A stretch of 64,000 nucleotides of DNA. Source: Candidatus Mycobacterium methanotrophicum (GTDB lineage: Bacteria; Actinomycetota; Actinomycetes; Mycobacteriales; Mycobacteriaceae). The position numbers were made by a program, and so were the translations under genes. The notes beneath the pieces were generated by a model, which ran no database searches, was not told where the DNA came from, and was given only the letters and a program-made list of their open reading frames with translations. Location: assembly GCF_023515995.1 (NCBI RefSeq), contig NZ_CP097320.1:3658001-3722000 (forward strand), written 5' to 3'. Positions 7,497 through 16,587 of the stretch are shown in pieces; positions within the stretch are counted from its first letter, which is position 1; every line of letters starts with the position of its first letter.

Positions 7497-9831
7497 CACG
7501 CTCATGCGACCCGTCGACGTCCGGCAACGGTTCACCGTGACCGGTGTCGTGCAGGGGGTGGGGTTCCGCCCGTTCGTCCACCGGATCGCCACCGAGCTGG
7601 GGCTCACCGGATTCGTCGGCAATAATTCCGGCGCGGTCTTCCTGGAAGTGCAGGGACTCGGTGCACGCATCGACGAATTCGGTCGGAGGCTGCGCGCCGA
7701 GGCACCGCCGTTGGCGGCGATCAACGCTGTCCACGTCGTCGATGTCGACACGCTGTCCGACAGCGGCTTTCGCATCGTGGAGAGTCAGCCGGTCGCCGGT
7801 GTCAGCACCCCGATTCCGCCCGACATCGCCGTCTGCGACGAGTGCATCGCCGAGTTGTTCGACCCGAACGACCGCCGCTACCGGCACCCCTTCGTGACGT
7901 GCACCAACTGCGGTCCACGGTTCACCATCATCCGCGCCCTGCCCTACGACCGCCCGGCCACCACCATGTCGACATTCAGCATGTGTGAGCGGTGTGCCGC
8001 CGAATATCGCGACCCCGCCAACCGGCGCTTCCACGCGCAGCCGATCGCCTGCCCGGACTGCGGGCCCCTGCTGTGGTTCGCCGCGCACGGCGAGCGGGTC
8101 GACGGATCCGATGCCGCGCTGGCGGCCACCCAGCAGGCGCTGGCCGCGGGCGCCGTGGTCGCGATCAAGGGCATCGGCGGCTATCACCTGGCTTGTCGGG
8201 TCGACGACGCGGCGGCAGTCGCCGCGCTGCGCACCCGAAAAGCCCGCGCCGCCAAGCCATTCGCCGTGCTGGTGCGTGATCTCACCGTCGCTCGCCGCTA
8301 CGCGCGCGTCGACGCCACCGAAGCCGCGGTACTCTCGAGTGCCGCCCGGCCGATCGTGCTGTTGCGGCGTCGCCGGGACGCGCCGCTCGCCGAGGCCGTC
8401 GCCCCCGGCAGCCCACTCATCGGCCTGATGCTGCCGTACTCACCGATCCATCACTTACTGCTCGCGCCCGTCCCGGGTGTCGACGCACCGGCACCGGACG
8501 CCCTCGTGCTGACCAGCGCCAACCGCTCCGACGACCCGATCTGCTTCACGGAGGATGATGCCGCGCTCAGGCTTTTGCGGCCTTCCGCCCCCTTGTGCGA
8601 CGCGGTCCTCGATCACGACCGGCCGATCCACGTACCGTGCGATGACTCGGTGGTCCGCGTGGTGGACGATCGGGAACTGCCGATCCGCCGGTCCCGCGGA
8701 TACGCGCCGCTGCCCGTCGACCTCGGCCGAGACGGACCGGCGGTGCTGGCGGTCGGCGGCGAACTGAAGAACACCTTCTGCCTCACCGACGGCTCCCGCG
8801 CATACCTGTCCGGGCACATCGGCGACATGGAGACACTGGAGACCCTGCGGGCGTTCGAGCGCGCGGTTAACCAACTCAGCGAAATCCGCTGCACGCCGGT
8901 GCGATTGGCCGCCGACTTGCATCCGGGGTATCACACCCGCGGTTGGGCGGAGCGCAGGGCGGGCGATCGACCGCTGGATCTGGTTCAGCACCACCACGCG
9001 CACGTGGTGTCACTGCTGGCCGAGCACGGCCGTATCGGTGAGCCCGTGATCGGGGTTTCGTTCGACGGCACCGGCTACGGCTGTGATCAAACGATCTGGG
9101 GCGGCGAGATTCTCAAGCTCGGCCGTGACAGTCACCGGTTTGTCCGGGCCGGCCACCTGATGCCGGTACCGCTACCCGGCGGTGACGCCGCCGTGCGCAA
9201 TCCGTGCCGGATGGCGCTGTCGCAGATGTGGGCGGCGGAGATCGACTGGACACCGGACCTACCCCCGGTCTCTGCGGCGACGCCAGCCGAACTGCGCCTT
9301 ATCCGCTCGCAATTGGAATCCGGCGCCGGATGCGTGCCGTGCTCGAGCATGGGGCGGCTGTTCGACGCGGTCGCATCCCTGCTGGGGCTGCGACACCGCA
9401 TCGAATACGAAGGCCAGGCCGCCATCGAGCTCGAGGCACTCGCCGACTCGATCGGCGACACGGCGGGACCGACGCTGCGGCTGGCGGTACGCCCCGACGG
9501 GGTGATCGATCCCGCCGGCATGCTGCGGGCCATGGTGACGGCCCTGCGCGCAGGTCTGCAACCGGCGGTGCTGGCTGCCGAGTTCCACCGCGCGGTCGCG
9601 GTCGCCGTCACCGAGGCGGTGGGAAAGGTCGCCGGGCCGGTGCGGTTGGTGGGCCTCACCGGCGGGGTGTTCCAGAATGTGTTGCTGCTGCAGGAGTCTC
9701 GGAAACGGTTGCAGCAGGCTGGGTTCGAGGTGCTCACCCATCACACCGTGCCACCCAACGACGGCGGGCTGGCGCTGGGCCAGGCCGCGATTTCCGTGCT
9801 GACCGCCTTGGAAGAGGCTGAGTTGCGATGA
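7486..9831 (+). CDS. hypF: carbamoyltransferase HypF
   Basis: Enzyme of 781 residues that makes the thiocarbamate cyanide precursor for the Fe(CN)2CO centre of [NiFe] hydrogenase from carbamoyl phosphate and ATP, acting with HypE. Domains in order: acylphosphatase (VVQGVGFRPFVHRI, ~15-30); two zinc fingers (CDECIAELFDP/CTNCGPRF and CERCAAEYRDP/CPDCGP, ~110-195); YrdC-like domain (~205-395); Kae1-like domain with HHHAHVVSLLAEHG and GLTGGVFQNVLLLQ. Full length and intact. It overlaps the truncated hypC and the next gene, so translation is coupled. Confidence 0.96.
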   Translation: MMTDTLMRPVDVRQRFTVTGVVQGVGFRPFVHRIATELGLTGFVGNNSGAVFLEVQGLGARIDEFGRRLRAEAPPLAAINAVHVVDVDTLSDSGFRIVESQPVAGVSTPIPPDIAVCDECIAELFDPNDRRYRHPFVTCTNCGPRFTIIRALPYDRPATTMSTFSMCERCAAEYRDPANRRFHAQPIACPDCGPLLWFAAHGERVDGSDAALAATQQALAAGAVVAIKGIGGYHLACRVDDAAAVAALRTRKARAAKPFAVLVRDLTVARRYARVDATEAAVLSSAARPIVLLRRRRDAPLAEAVAPGSPLIGLMLPYSPIHHLLLAPVPGVDAPAPDALVLTSANRSDDPICFTEDDAALRLLRPSAPLCDAVLDHDRPIHVPCDDSVVRVVDDRELPIRRSRGYAPLPVDLGRDGPAVLAVGGELKNTFCLTDGSRAYLSGHIGDMETLETLRAFERAVNQLSEIRCTPVRLAADLHPGYHTRGWAERRAGDRPLDLVQHHHAHVVSLLAEHGRIGEPVIGVSFDGTGYGCDQTIWGGEILKLGRDSHRFVRAGHLMPVPLPGGDAAVRNPCRMALSQMWAAEIDWTPDLPPVSAATPAELRLIRSQLESGAGCVPCSSMGRLFDAVASLLGLRHRIEYEGQAAIELEALADSIGDTAGPTLRLAVRPDGVIDPAGMLRAMVTALRAGLQPAVLAAEFHRAVAVAVTEAVGKVAGPVRLVGLTGGVFQNVLLLQESRKRLQQAGFEVLTHHTVPPNDGGLALGQAAISVLTALEEAELR

Positions 9832-10547
9832 CGATCACTGCGATCGATCGCGGGGTTGGCGCCGAGCTGGCCGCTGATCTGGCCGCCGCCGCCTTCACCC
9901 TCGCCAAGCGGTTCGCGGCGGGTGCGACCATGTGGTCCATTGCGCCGTTGTGGGAGCCGCATGCGCTGCACATCGCGGTCGAGTTCGTGCATCCGGTGAT
10001 CATGGGCAAACGCGCACTGCCGGCCGTTGCCCTGACCGGACCGGACCTGCTCGATCTGGCGCGGGTGTCGGTGCAGCCCGGCGACATCGTGATCGGGGTT
10101 GGTGGCGCCGATGACCCCAGCCTGGGTTCGGTGATGCGCCGCAGCCCGGCCTGGGGCGCCACCACCGTATGGATCGGCAGCGGTGAACGGCCCCCGGCCG
10201 GTGTGGCCGATCACGTGCTGTGGCTCGACGATCCCGATCCCCGGATCCCCGCGACGGGCGGCTTTGTGCTGTTTTATCACCTGTTGTGGGAGCTCACCCA
10301 CGTGTGTTTCGAGCACTCGGGACTGCTCAAACCCGCATCCGCCGAGCAGGTTTGCGTCACGTGTAGCGACGAGGGAAGGCTGGGCGAGGTGGTGTCGCCG
10401 TCGACCGACGGGATGGCCGCGGTGCGCACCGCGCGTGGCGTCGAGAACGTGGCGACGACGCTGATCGACCCGGTCGCCGCCGGCGAGCTGGTCCTGGTGC
10501 ACGCGGGGACCGCGATCAGTCGCATCGAGGAGCGGCGGCGCCCATGA
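9828..10547 (+). CDS. SIS-like domain fused to a HypC-like domain
   Basis: Protein of 239 residues in two parts. Residues 1-~170 resemble a sugar-isomerase (SIS) fold: DLAAAAFTLAKRFAAGATMW, GDIVIGVGGADDPSLGSVMR. Residues ~175-239 form a HypC/HupF-like barrel: VCVTCSDEGRLGEVV, AAGELVLVHAGTAISRIEE. HypC proteins normally begin with the functional Cys at position 2, whereas here the cysteines lie internally. ATGA overlap with hypF and the next SIS gene marks tight coupling. Role in maturation is unknown; scaffold or sugar-phosphate sensing are guesses. Confidence 0.7.
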   Translation: MTITAIDRGVGAELAADLAAAAFTLAKRFAAGATMWSIAPLWEPHALHIAVEFVHPVIMGKRALPAVALTGPDLLDLARVSVQPGDIVIGVGGADDPSLGSVMRRSPAWGATTVWIGSGERPPAGVADHVLWLDDPDPRIPATGGFVLFYHLLWELTHVCFEHSGLLKPASAEQVCVTCSDEGRLGEVVSPSTDGMAAVRTARGVENVATTLIDPVAAGELVLVHAGTAISRIEERRRP

Positions 10548-11209
10548 GTGAAGAGCCCACCAACTTCCTGTATCCGTTCATCGACGCACAGGAAGACAAC
10601 CTGGAATCGCTACTTGCCGACCTCGCCGCGTCAGCACAGGCGAAGGCCACCGAGAGCCTGGCGCTGCGGCGCGGCACGTTGGAAGCCAACGCCGACCTGC
10701 TGGAGGCGGCTGCTAGCGAGATGGCACGCCGCTTCGCGGCCGGCGGCCGGATGTTCACCTTCGGAAACGGCGGCAGCTGCACCGATTCCACCACGTTGGC
10801 CGCCCTGTTCTCCCGTCCGCCTGCCGGAAAGCCGTTACCCGCTTGGTCGTTGACGGCCGATCAGGCGATTATGACCGCGTTGGGTAACGACGTCGGGTTC
10901 GAGTTGGTGTTCGCCCGCCAGTTGATCGCCCGCGCCAAGGCCGGCGACATCGCGATCGCGATGTCGACCAGCGGAAATTCGCCCAACCTGCTTACCGCGC
11001 TGGCGCAGGCTCGCCAGCGTGGTTTGTACACCACCGGTTTCGCCGGATATGACGGCGGCGCGTTCGCGGACAACCCAAATGTGGACATCTGCTTCACCGT
11101 TCGCTCGCAAAGCGTGCATCGGATTCAGGAATCGCAAGCGCTGCTGGGCTATAGGCTGTGGTTGGCCATCCAGCAACGGGCCGACGATCCAGGTTTGGGG
11201 GCCGCATGA
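10544..11209 (+). CDS. GmhA-like SIS-domain protein in the hyp operon
   Basis: Protein of 221 residues of the phosphoheptose-isomerase (GmhA/DiaA) family. Motifs are FTFGNGGSCTDSTTLAALF (sugar-phosphate loop, ~65-85) and GDIAIAMSTSGNSPNLLTAL (~140-160). GmhA acts on sedoheptulose 7-phosphate, but nothing else here makes heptose, and the gene is wedged between hypF/SIS-HypC and hypE with ATGA overlaps on both sides. A role linked to hydrogenase maturation or to the nearby pentose-phosphate genes is possible. Intact. Confidence 0.75.
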   Translation: MSEEPTNFLYPFIDAQEDNLESLLADLAASAQAKATESLALRRGTLEANADLLEAAASEMARRFAAGGRMFTFGNGGSCTDSTTLAALFSRPPAGKPLPAWSLTADQAIMTALGNDVGFELVFARQLIARAKAGDIAIAMSTSGNSPNLLTALAQARQRGLYTTGFAGYDGGAFADNPNVDICFTVRSQSVHRIQESQALLGYRLWLAIQQRADDPGLGAA

Positions 11210-12318
11210 GCAAGTCAGCAGGTGAATACCTGTCGTCGGGACCGGGGTTCGCCGAGGGCGAGGTGATCGAGCGGATCGAGGTGTTCCGGCGGCGCCGCCC
11301 CCGGTTGCTTGATGACCACGTGAACCTGGGGCACGGAGCGGGCGGCAAGGCCTCGGCCGCGCTGGTCGACGCGGTGTTTGTGGAGGCGTTTCGCAACCCG
11401 CTGCTGGAGTCGCTTGGCGACGGCGCAGTTCTCACGCTGCCCGGCGGTGACCGGCTGGCGATGTCCACCGATTCATTTGTGGTGGCGCCCAGGCGTTTTC
11501 CCGGCGGCTCCGTCGGCGAGCTCGCTGTGCACGGCACCTGCAACGACGTTGCGATGACCGGCGCGGTGCCGGCCTGGATCTCGGCGGCATTCGTGCTGGA
11601 AGAAGGTTTTGCGATCGCCGAGCTGAAGGAGATCGTCGCCGACATGGCCGCGGCGGCAGTCAACGCCGGAGTGCAGATCGTCACCGGCGACACCAAGGTG
11701 GTGCCCAAGGGCGCCGCCGATGGCGTGTTCGTCACCACCACCGGGGTCGGTGTCATTCCCGCAGGACGCAGCCTTTCGCCCGCGTCGATCCGCGCCGGCG
11801 ACAAGGTGCTTCTGTCGGGCTCGATGGGCGACCACGGCATGGCGGTGATGCTGGCCCGCGGCGACCTGGCCATCGAGGCCGAAATCCATTCCGACACCGC
11901 CTGCCTCAGCCCGCTGGTGGAACTGCTGATGACGGCCGCGCCATCCACCCGCTGGCTGCGGGACGCGACTCGGGGCGGGGTCGGCACCGTCTGCAACGAA
12001 TTGGCTCAGGCTTGTGGTCTGGGGGTGCTGCTCGAGGAGGAGCGACTGCCGGTGGCGCCCATGGTCAATGGCGCGTGCGAGCTGCTCGGCATCGATCCGC
12101 TCTACGTGGCCAACGAGGGCAAGTTTGTCGCCGTCGTCGCGCCCGAAGAAGCCGAGGCGGGGCTGGCCGCGTTGCGGTCGCATCCGCTGGGCGCCGACGC
12201 CGCCGAGGTCGGGCAAATCGTCACCGAACCGGCGGAAAGCGTGGTCCTGCGTACCGGATTCGGCGGTACCCGGATTGTCGACATGCTTGTCGGCGACCCG
12301 CTGCCGCGAATCTGCTGA
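11206..12318 (+). CDS. hypE: carbamoyl-dehydratase HypE
   Basis: ATP-dependent dehydratase of 370 residues that converts the HypF-delivered carbamoyl group on its C-terminal Cys into thiocyanate, the source of CN for the hydrogenase iron. AIRS/PurM-type fold: LGHGAGGKASAALVD near the N-terminus, MSTDSFVV, TGDTKVV, and RDATRGGVGTVCNELA. The protein ends in PRIC, the exact modified C-terminus of the family. ATG 11206 overlaps the previous stop. Intact. Confidence 0.96.
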   Translation: MSKSAGEYLSSGPGFAEGEVIERIEVFRRRRPRLLDDHVNLGHGAGGKASAALVDAVFVEAFRNPLLESLGDGAVLTLPGGDRLAMSTDSFVVAPRRFPGGSVGELAVHGTCNDVAMTGAVPAWISAAFVLEEGFAIAELKEIVADMAAAAVNAGVQIVTGDTKVVPKGAADGVFVTTTGVGVIPAGRSLSPASIRAGDKVLLSGSMGDHGMAVMLARGDLAIEAEIHSDTACLSPLVELLMTAAPSTRWLRDATRGGVGTVCNELAQACGLGVLLEEERLPVAPMVNGACELLGIDPLYVANEGKFVAVVAPEEAEAGLAALRSHPLGADAAEVGQIVTEPAESVVLRTGFGGTRIVDMLVGDPLPRIC

Positions 12319-12339
12319 GCGAAGAGGAGGAGACCGTCG

Positions 12340-12612
12340 ATGTGTCTTGGGATTCCGGGTCGGATCGTTGAAATCACCGATCCCGCCAACTATTTGGCGA
12401 AAGTAGACGTCAGCGGTGTGCAGCGCAGCATCAGTGTGCGGCTGCTGGAAAACGACATGCCCGAGCCCGACGACTGGGTGCTGGTCCATGTCGGGTTCGC
12501 GATGGCCAAGATCGACGAGACCGAGGCGTTGCTGACCCTGGCCGCGGTCAAGAAGCTGGGCGAGGCATACACGACCGAAATCGAAGCCTTCGACTCGTCG
12601 GCGATTGTCTAA
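12340..12612 (+). CDS. hypC: hydrogenase assembly chaperone HypC
   Basis: Small chaperone of 90 residues that, with HypD, holds the Fe(CN)2CO unit and delivers it to the hydrogenase large subunit. It begins MCLGIPGRIVEI with the essential Cys2. Motifs DDWVLVHVGFAMAKIDE and an acidic C-terminus are typical. SD AGAGGAGG precedes the ATG. It lies 21 bp after hypE and 12 bp before hypD. This is the only complete stand-alone HypC in the window. Confidence 0.95.
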   Translation: MCLGIPGRIVEITDPANYLAKVDVSGVQRSISVRLLENDMPEPDDWVLVHVGFAMAKIDETEALLTLAAVKKLGEAYTTEIEAFDSSAIV

Positions 12613-12624
12613 AGGGAGACCACG

Positions 12625-13764
12625 ATGAAATTCGTTGACGAATTCCGCGATCCGGCTGCGGCCCGCAAGCTGCTGGCTGCCATCGAGCACTTGGCGGGAA
12701 TCGGTCCCGAGCACTTCAAGTTCATGGAGGTGTGCGGCGGGCACACCCACACCATTTATCGGCACGGCATCGAACATCTGCTGCCGCACAACGTCGAACT
12801 GGTCCACGGGCCGGGCTGCCCGGTCTGCGTCATTCCGATGGGCCGTATCGACGACGCGATGTGGCTGGCCGGCCAACCCGACGTGATCTTCACCTGTTTC
12901 GGTGACATGATGCGGGTCCCCGGGTCGGCCGGCAGCCTGTTGGACGCCAAGGCGCGCGGCGCCGACGTGCGGTTCGTCTACTCGCCGCTCGACGCGCTCA
13001 AGGTCGCGATCGACAACCCCGACAAAAGCGTGGTGTTCTTCGCCGTCGGTTTCGAGACCACCGCGCCGTCTACCGCGGTGACGCTGGTGCGCGCACGCGA
13101 GCTGCACCTGCGCAATTTCAGCGTGTTCTGCAACCACGTCACGATCGTTCCGCCGATCAAGGCCATCCTGGAATCGCCGGATTTGCGGCTATCCGGCTTC
13201 ATCGGCCCCGGGCACGTGTCGACGGTGGTGGGCAACCGGCCGTACCGGTTCGTGACTGAGGTGTACCGAAAGCCGTTGGTAGTGGCCGGGTTCGAGCCGC
13301 TGGATATTCTGGCGGCGGTCACCATGCTGCTGCGCCAGATCCGCGAAGGCCGATGCGAGGTGGAAAATCAATACAAGCGGGTGGTGCCCGAAAACGGCAA
13401 CCCGGCGGCGCTGGCGCTCCTCGGCAAAGTGTTCGCGCTGCGTCCGCACTTCGAATGGCGTGGGCTGGGCTTCATCTCGCAGAGCGCGCTGCGGCTGCAC
13501 GACGACTTCGCCGACTTCGACGCCGAGCTGCGATACGCGATGCCCGGCGTACGGGTCGCCGACCCGAAAGCCTGCCAGTGCGGCGAAGTGCTCAAGGGTG
13601 TGCTGAAACCCTGGGAATGCAAGGTTTTCGGCACCGCGTGTACCCCGGAGACCCCAATCGGCACGTGCATGGTGTCACCCGAGGGAGCCTGCGCGGCCTA
13701 CTACAACTTCGGCCGCATGCACCGCGACGCCGTCAAACTCGTGACCTCCGCCAAACGGACGTGA
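12625..13764 (+). CDS. hypD: Fe-S protein HypD, Fe(CN)2CO assembly
   Basis: Iron-sulfur scaffold protein of 379 residues on which the Fe(CN)2CO cofactor is built together with HypC. Conserved MEVCGGHTHTIYRHG (~37-51), HGPGCPVCVIP (~72), and C-terminal cluster cysteines in CQCGEVLKG, CKVFGTAC and GTCMVSPEGACAAYY. Complete length. SD AAAGGGAG. The gene is followed after 2 bp by a conserved unknown. Confidence 0.96.
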   Translation: MKFVDEFRDPAAARKLLAAIEHLAGIGPEHFKFMEVCGGHTHTIYRHGIEHLLPHNVELVHGPGCPVCVIPMGRIDDAMWLAGQPDVIFTCFGDMMRVPGSAGSLLDAKARGADVRFVYSPLDALKVAIDNPDKSVVFFAVGFETTAPSTAVTLVRARELHLRNFSVFCNHVTIVPPIKAILESPDLRLSGFIGPGHVSTVVGNRPYRFVTEVYRKPLVVAGFEPLDILAAVTMLLRQIREGRCEVENQYKRVVPENGNPAALALLGKVFALRPHFEWRGLGFISQSALRLHDDFADFDAELRYAMPGVRVADPKACQCGEVLKGVLKPWECKVFGTACTPETPIGTCMVSPEGACAAYYNFGRMHRDAVKLVTSAKRT

Positions 13765-13766
13765 CC

Positions 13767-14513
13767 ATGGCCGCACCCACCGTCGACACCCGAGGAACAC
13801 AAATGTTCGCCCGCTACGCGTATGCCCCCAACGCGCTGGGCTACTGCGGCCCACCCGATCCAGCGGCACTGACCAGCGGATCGCGAGAGCGCATCGAAGC
13901 CATGGCCAAACAATTCTCCGGTGCCTGGCCCTATCTGCAAGTGCTATCGAAGATGACCGGCATCGCCGACCCGCTCGATCACCGACTCGTCGAATCCTAC
14001 TGGCTCGGCGGCGGCGTCGGCGCCGAGCTGGACGCAACCGAATTCATCGCCGAGTTGCTCGCGATCATCGGCCCACAGGCCGGCCACTACTGGGCGCACC
14101 TCAACCCGCAATTGAGGTGCGAGGTGGCCGCCAACCACTGCTTCCACGTGCTCGGGGTCTACCCATGGTCCAGACTCCTCGGCAAGGGCATCGCCGAACA
14201 ACCAGTAAATGTGCTGGACAACTGCCGAATCACCTGGGGCACAGTACTTTCCCGCGACGGCGACGATGTCGAGGTGTCGTGTCGGCGGCTGATATGGGAC
14301 GGTCACGCGCTGGCCCTGTCCGAACCGTCGGCGCGCCGGCTCGACGTCTGGGCTGACGGGTATAGCGCAGTGGCCGACGTCGCCGCCGGCGACACAGTCG
14401 CGATCCATTGGAGCCGGGTGTGTGGTCGGTTGGGCCCCGAGCAGGCTCGGACGCTGGCCGATGCCACCGCCCGCCAGTTGCGAGTAACCAATCGGAGGCT
14501 GGCGCAGGTCTAG
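13767..14513 (+). CDS. conserved hydrogenase-cluster protein of unknown function
   Basis: Protein of 248 residues whose ATG lies 2 bp after the hypD stop, so it belongs to the operon. Recognisable stretches are MFARYAYAPNALGYCGPPD, WPYLQVLSKMTGIADPLDH, YWLGGGVGAELD and ANHCFHVLGVYPWSRLL. No catalytic motif or membrane span. Similar proteins (DUF6390, from memory) accompany actinobacterial hyp genes. It converges with the transketolase remnant, overlapping by 4 bp at the 3' ends. Confidence 0.7.
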   Translation: MAAPTVDTRGTQMFARYAYAPNALGYCGPPDPAALTSGSRERIEAMAKQFSGAWPYLQVLSKMTGIADPLDHRLVESYWLGGGVGAELDATEFIAELLAIIGPQAGHYWAHLNPQLRCEVAANHCFHVLGVYPWSRLLGKGIAEQPVNVLDNCRITWGTVLSRDGDDVEVSCRRLIWDGHALALSEPSARRLDVWADGYSAVADVAAGDTVAIHWSRVCGRLGPEQARTLADATARQLRVTNRRLAQV

Positions 14514-15762
14514 CTTGGTGGGCGGGCTGCGTCCCCCTGAACGCCGGCTTCGGTCCAAACCACCGGGACGTCGGGCAGCGAAAAACCCCCGCTCGACAGC
14601 GCCTCGACGAACCGCTCGCGGCGAGGACAACGTCGGCCTCGCCCAGCGCGCCGCGCACGGCACGGAAGCCGTTTTCGCGGATGTCGGCAAGCCCCGCGCC
14701 ACCCAGGGCCGGCAGGTTTTGACGGGTCAGCACCAGCGGGGTCGGCCCCGACAGGTTGTGCGCGGCGATTTCCCACGCCAGCGCGGTCTCGGCCGCGTCG
14801 GCCGGTCGCAGCACCGTCAGCCCCGGTATCAGACGCAGCGATTCGACATGCTCGACCGGCTGATGAGTCGGCCCGTCCTGTCCGACGTACACAGAATCAT
14901 GGGTAAAGATGTAGATGACCGGCTGACGCATCAATGCTGACAGCCGCAGCGCCGGTCGAAGGTAGTCGGCGAAGACCAGGAATGTGCTGCCGAACGGCCG
15001 CAGACCGCCGTGCAACGCGATCCCGTTCAGGGCCGCGGCCATCGCGTGTTCACGGATCCCGAAATGGATGGTGCGGCCGGCATAGCTGTCGGTGCTGACA
15101 TCGCCGCCGGGGATGGCGGTGTTAGTCGATGAGGCCAGGTCGGCGGATCCACCGACCAGCGCCGGGAATGCGCCGGCTAGTGCGCCCAGCGCTGCGCCCG
15201 ATGCCTGGCGGGTCGCGGCGCGGCTACCGGCCGTCGTGTCGGCGAGCGCCGCCAGCACCCCGAGGTCTTTGGGGGCCGGCGTCCGGTCGAGCGGGAAGTC
15301 AACAGCGAGTTGCGGGTGGTCGGCACACCAGGTGGCGTACCCGCGAAGCCAATCCGCCCGTGCGGCAGCACCTTCGGCAGCCACCGCGGCCGTGGCGGAC
15401 CGGACAGAGGCAGGGACATGGAACGATGTGTCTGGCCAATCGAACCGGACGCGCATCGCCGCAAGCGTGTCGACACCCAGCGGACTGCCGTGCGCCTTCG
15501 AGGTGCCTTCCGCCGCCGGTGCGCCGTACCCGATCGTCGTCCGCAGCGTCGATGGTGACGTCATTGTCGTCGAAGATGACCGTCAACCGGCCCAGCCCGA
15601 GCCGTCCGGCTAGCGAGGCGGCCTCATGGCTTATCCCCTCCATCAGGTCGCCATCGCTGGCTAACACCCAGGTGCGGTGGTCGACGACGCAGTGATCGCC
15701 AGTCGGTCGGTCTCGTCGGTCAGCACTTCCTGATTCGTTGTCGTGCTGGGCGCGATGCTCAT
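14510..15762 (-). pseudogene. transketolase, internally deleted and frameshifted
   Basis: Starts MSIAPSTTTNQEVL at ATG 15762, overlapping the rpe stop (ATGA). After ~23 codons some 130 residues are missing, including the thiamine-diphosphate GDG region. Homology resumes in another frame at WVLASDGDLMEGISHEAASL. It shifts again near 15560, continues through GGSADLASSTNTAIPGGD, IHFGIREHAMAAALNGIALH and VYVGQDGPTHQPVEHVESL, and breaks again near 14600. As a CbbT it would regenerate pentose phosphates in the Calvin cycle; in this state it cannot bind the cofactor. Confidence 0.85.
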
Positions 15763-16445
15763 CCTTGCTTCATCCCGGCGGTGGCCGCGGCGCGCAGCGC
15801 CACGACGCGGTCCGCCATCGTTCCCGGGCCGCTAAATAGCGCCGAGCCGGCACAGAACGCATCCGCACCGGCGCGTGCCGCGTCGCCAATCGTGGCGCAG
15901 GCGATCCCACCGTCGACCTCAAGCTCGATTTCCCAACCGCGCCGGTCGATTTCGGCGCGTGCGGCGGCGATCTTGGTTTCCATCGCGGACAGGTACTGCT
16001 GGCCACCGAATCCGGGATTGACCGTCATCACCAGCAGGAGATCAACGAGGTGCAGCACGTTCGTGACGGCTTCTAGCGGCGTGGCTGGGTTCAACGCGAC
16101 ACCGGCCTTCGCACCCGAATCGGTGATCGCAGACAGAGTCCGATGCAGGTGCCGGGTCGCCTCGGCGTGAACGATGACCATCTCGCAGCCCGCTTCAACC
16201 CACCGCGGCAGCATCGGGTCGGGATCCTCGACCATCAAATGCGCCTCGAAGCCCAGCGTCACTTGCCCGCGATTCGCGGCAATGACATCTGGGCCGAAGG
16301 TGAGGTTGGGCACGAACCGGCCATCCATGACATCCCACTGGATCCGGTCGACTCCAGCCTTCTCCAGCTGCTTGACTTGTTGGCCCAATTTTGAAAAGTC
16401 CGCTGGCAGGACCGAAGCGACGAGCGTCGGCGTGCGCGTATCCAT
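15759..16445 (-). CDS. rpe: ribulose-phosphate 3-epimerase
   Basis: TIM-barrel epimerase of 228 residues interconverting ribulose 5-phosphate and xylulose 5-phosphate. Diagnostic motifs: ASVLPADFSKLG, RIQWDVMDGRFVPNLTFGPD, EAHLMVEDPDP, VMTVNPGFGGQQ and LEVDGGI, which together carry the metal ligands and catalytic Asp residues. Complete. It is divergent from the LuxR regulator and translationally coupled to the broken transketolase, as in Calvin-cycle (cbbE-cbbT) pairs. A housekeeping rpe probably exists elsewhere, so this would be a cbb-specific copy. Confidence 0.92.
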   Translation of the reverse strand: MDTRTPTLVASVLPADFSKLGQQVKQLEKAGVDRIQWDVMDGRFVPNLTFGPDVIAANRGQVTLGFEAHLMVEDPDPMLPRWVEAGCEMVIVHAEATRHLHRTLSAITDSGAKAGVALNPATPLEAVTNVLHLVDLLLVMTVNPGFGGQQYLSAMETKIAAARAEIDRRGWEIELEVDGGIACATIGDAARAGADAFCAGSALFSGPGTMADRVVALRAAATAGMKQG

Positions 16446-16587
16446 CCAACCTCCTCAGGGTTACCGGCGACGCTAGGAGCGCCGCTGCTGCCGCGGTTTC
16501 CCCCGCGCGGGGGATTGAGCGGGTTAAACCGATGGTAACCCCCAGAGCCGGATGACAGCGCCTATCTTCCGTCGATACGGTGTCGCC
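16446..16587 (+). promoter_or_regulatory. divergent control region with GC-rich palindrome
   Basis: The 142 bp between rpe and the response regulator contain a perfect 16-bp palindrome TCCCCCGCGCGGGGGA at 16499-16514. An inverted pair GGGTTACC (16458-16465) and GGTAACCC (16534-16541) brackets it. The symmetrical layout suits binding of a dimeric regulator controlling both directions, perhaps the LuxR-type protein encoded alongside. Binding is inferred only from symmetry. Confidence 0.45.

Noticed and set aside
11473..13137. Long minus-strand open frame (554 codons) opposite hypE-hypC-hypD
   Set aside because: High-G+C shadow of three well-supported plus-strand genes; composition is rich in Arg/His/Gly with no family resemblance.
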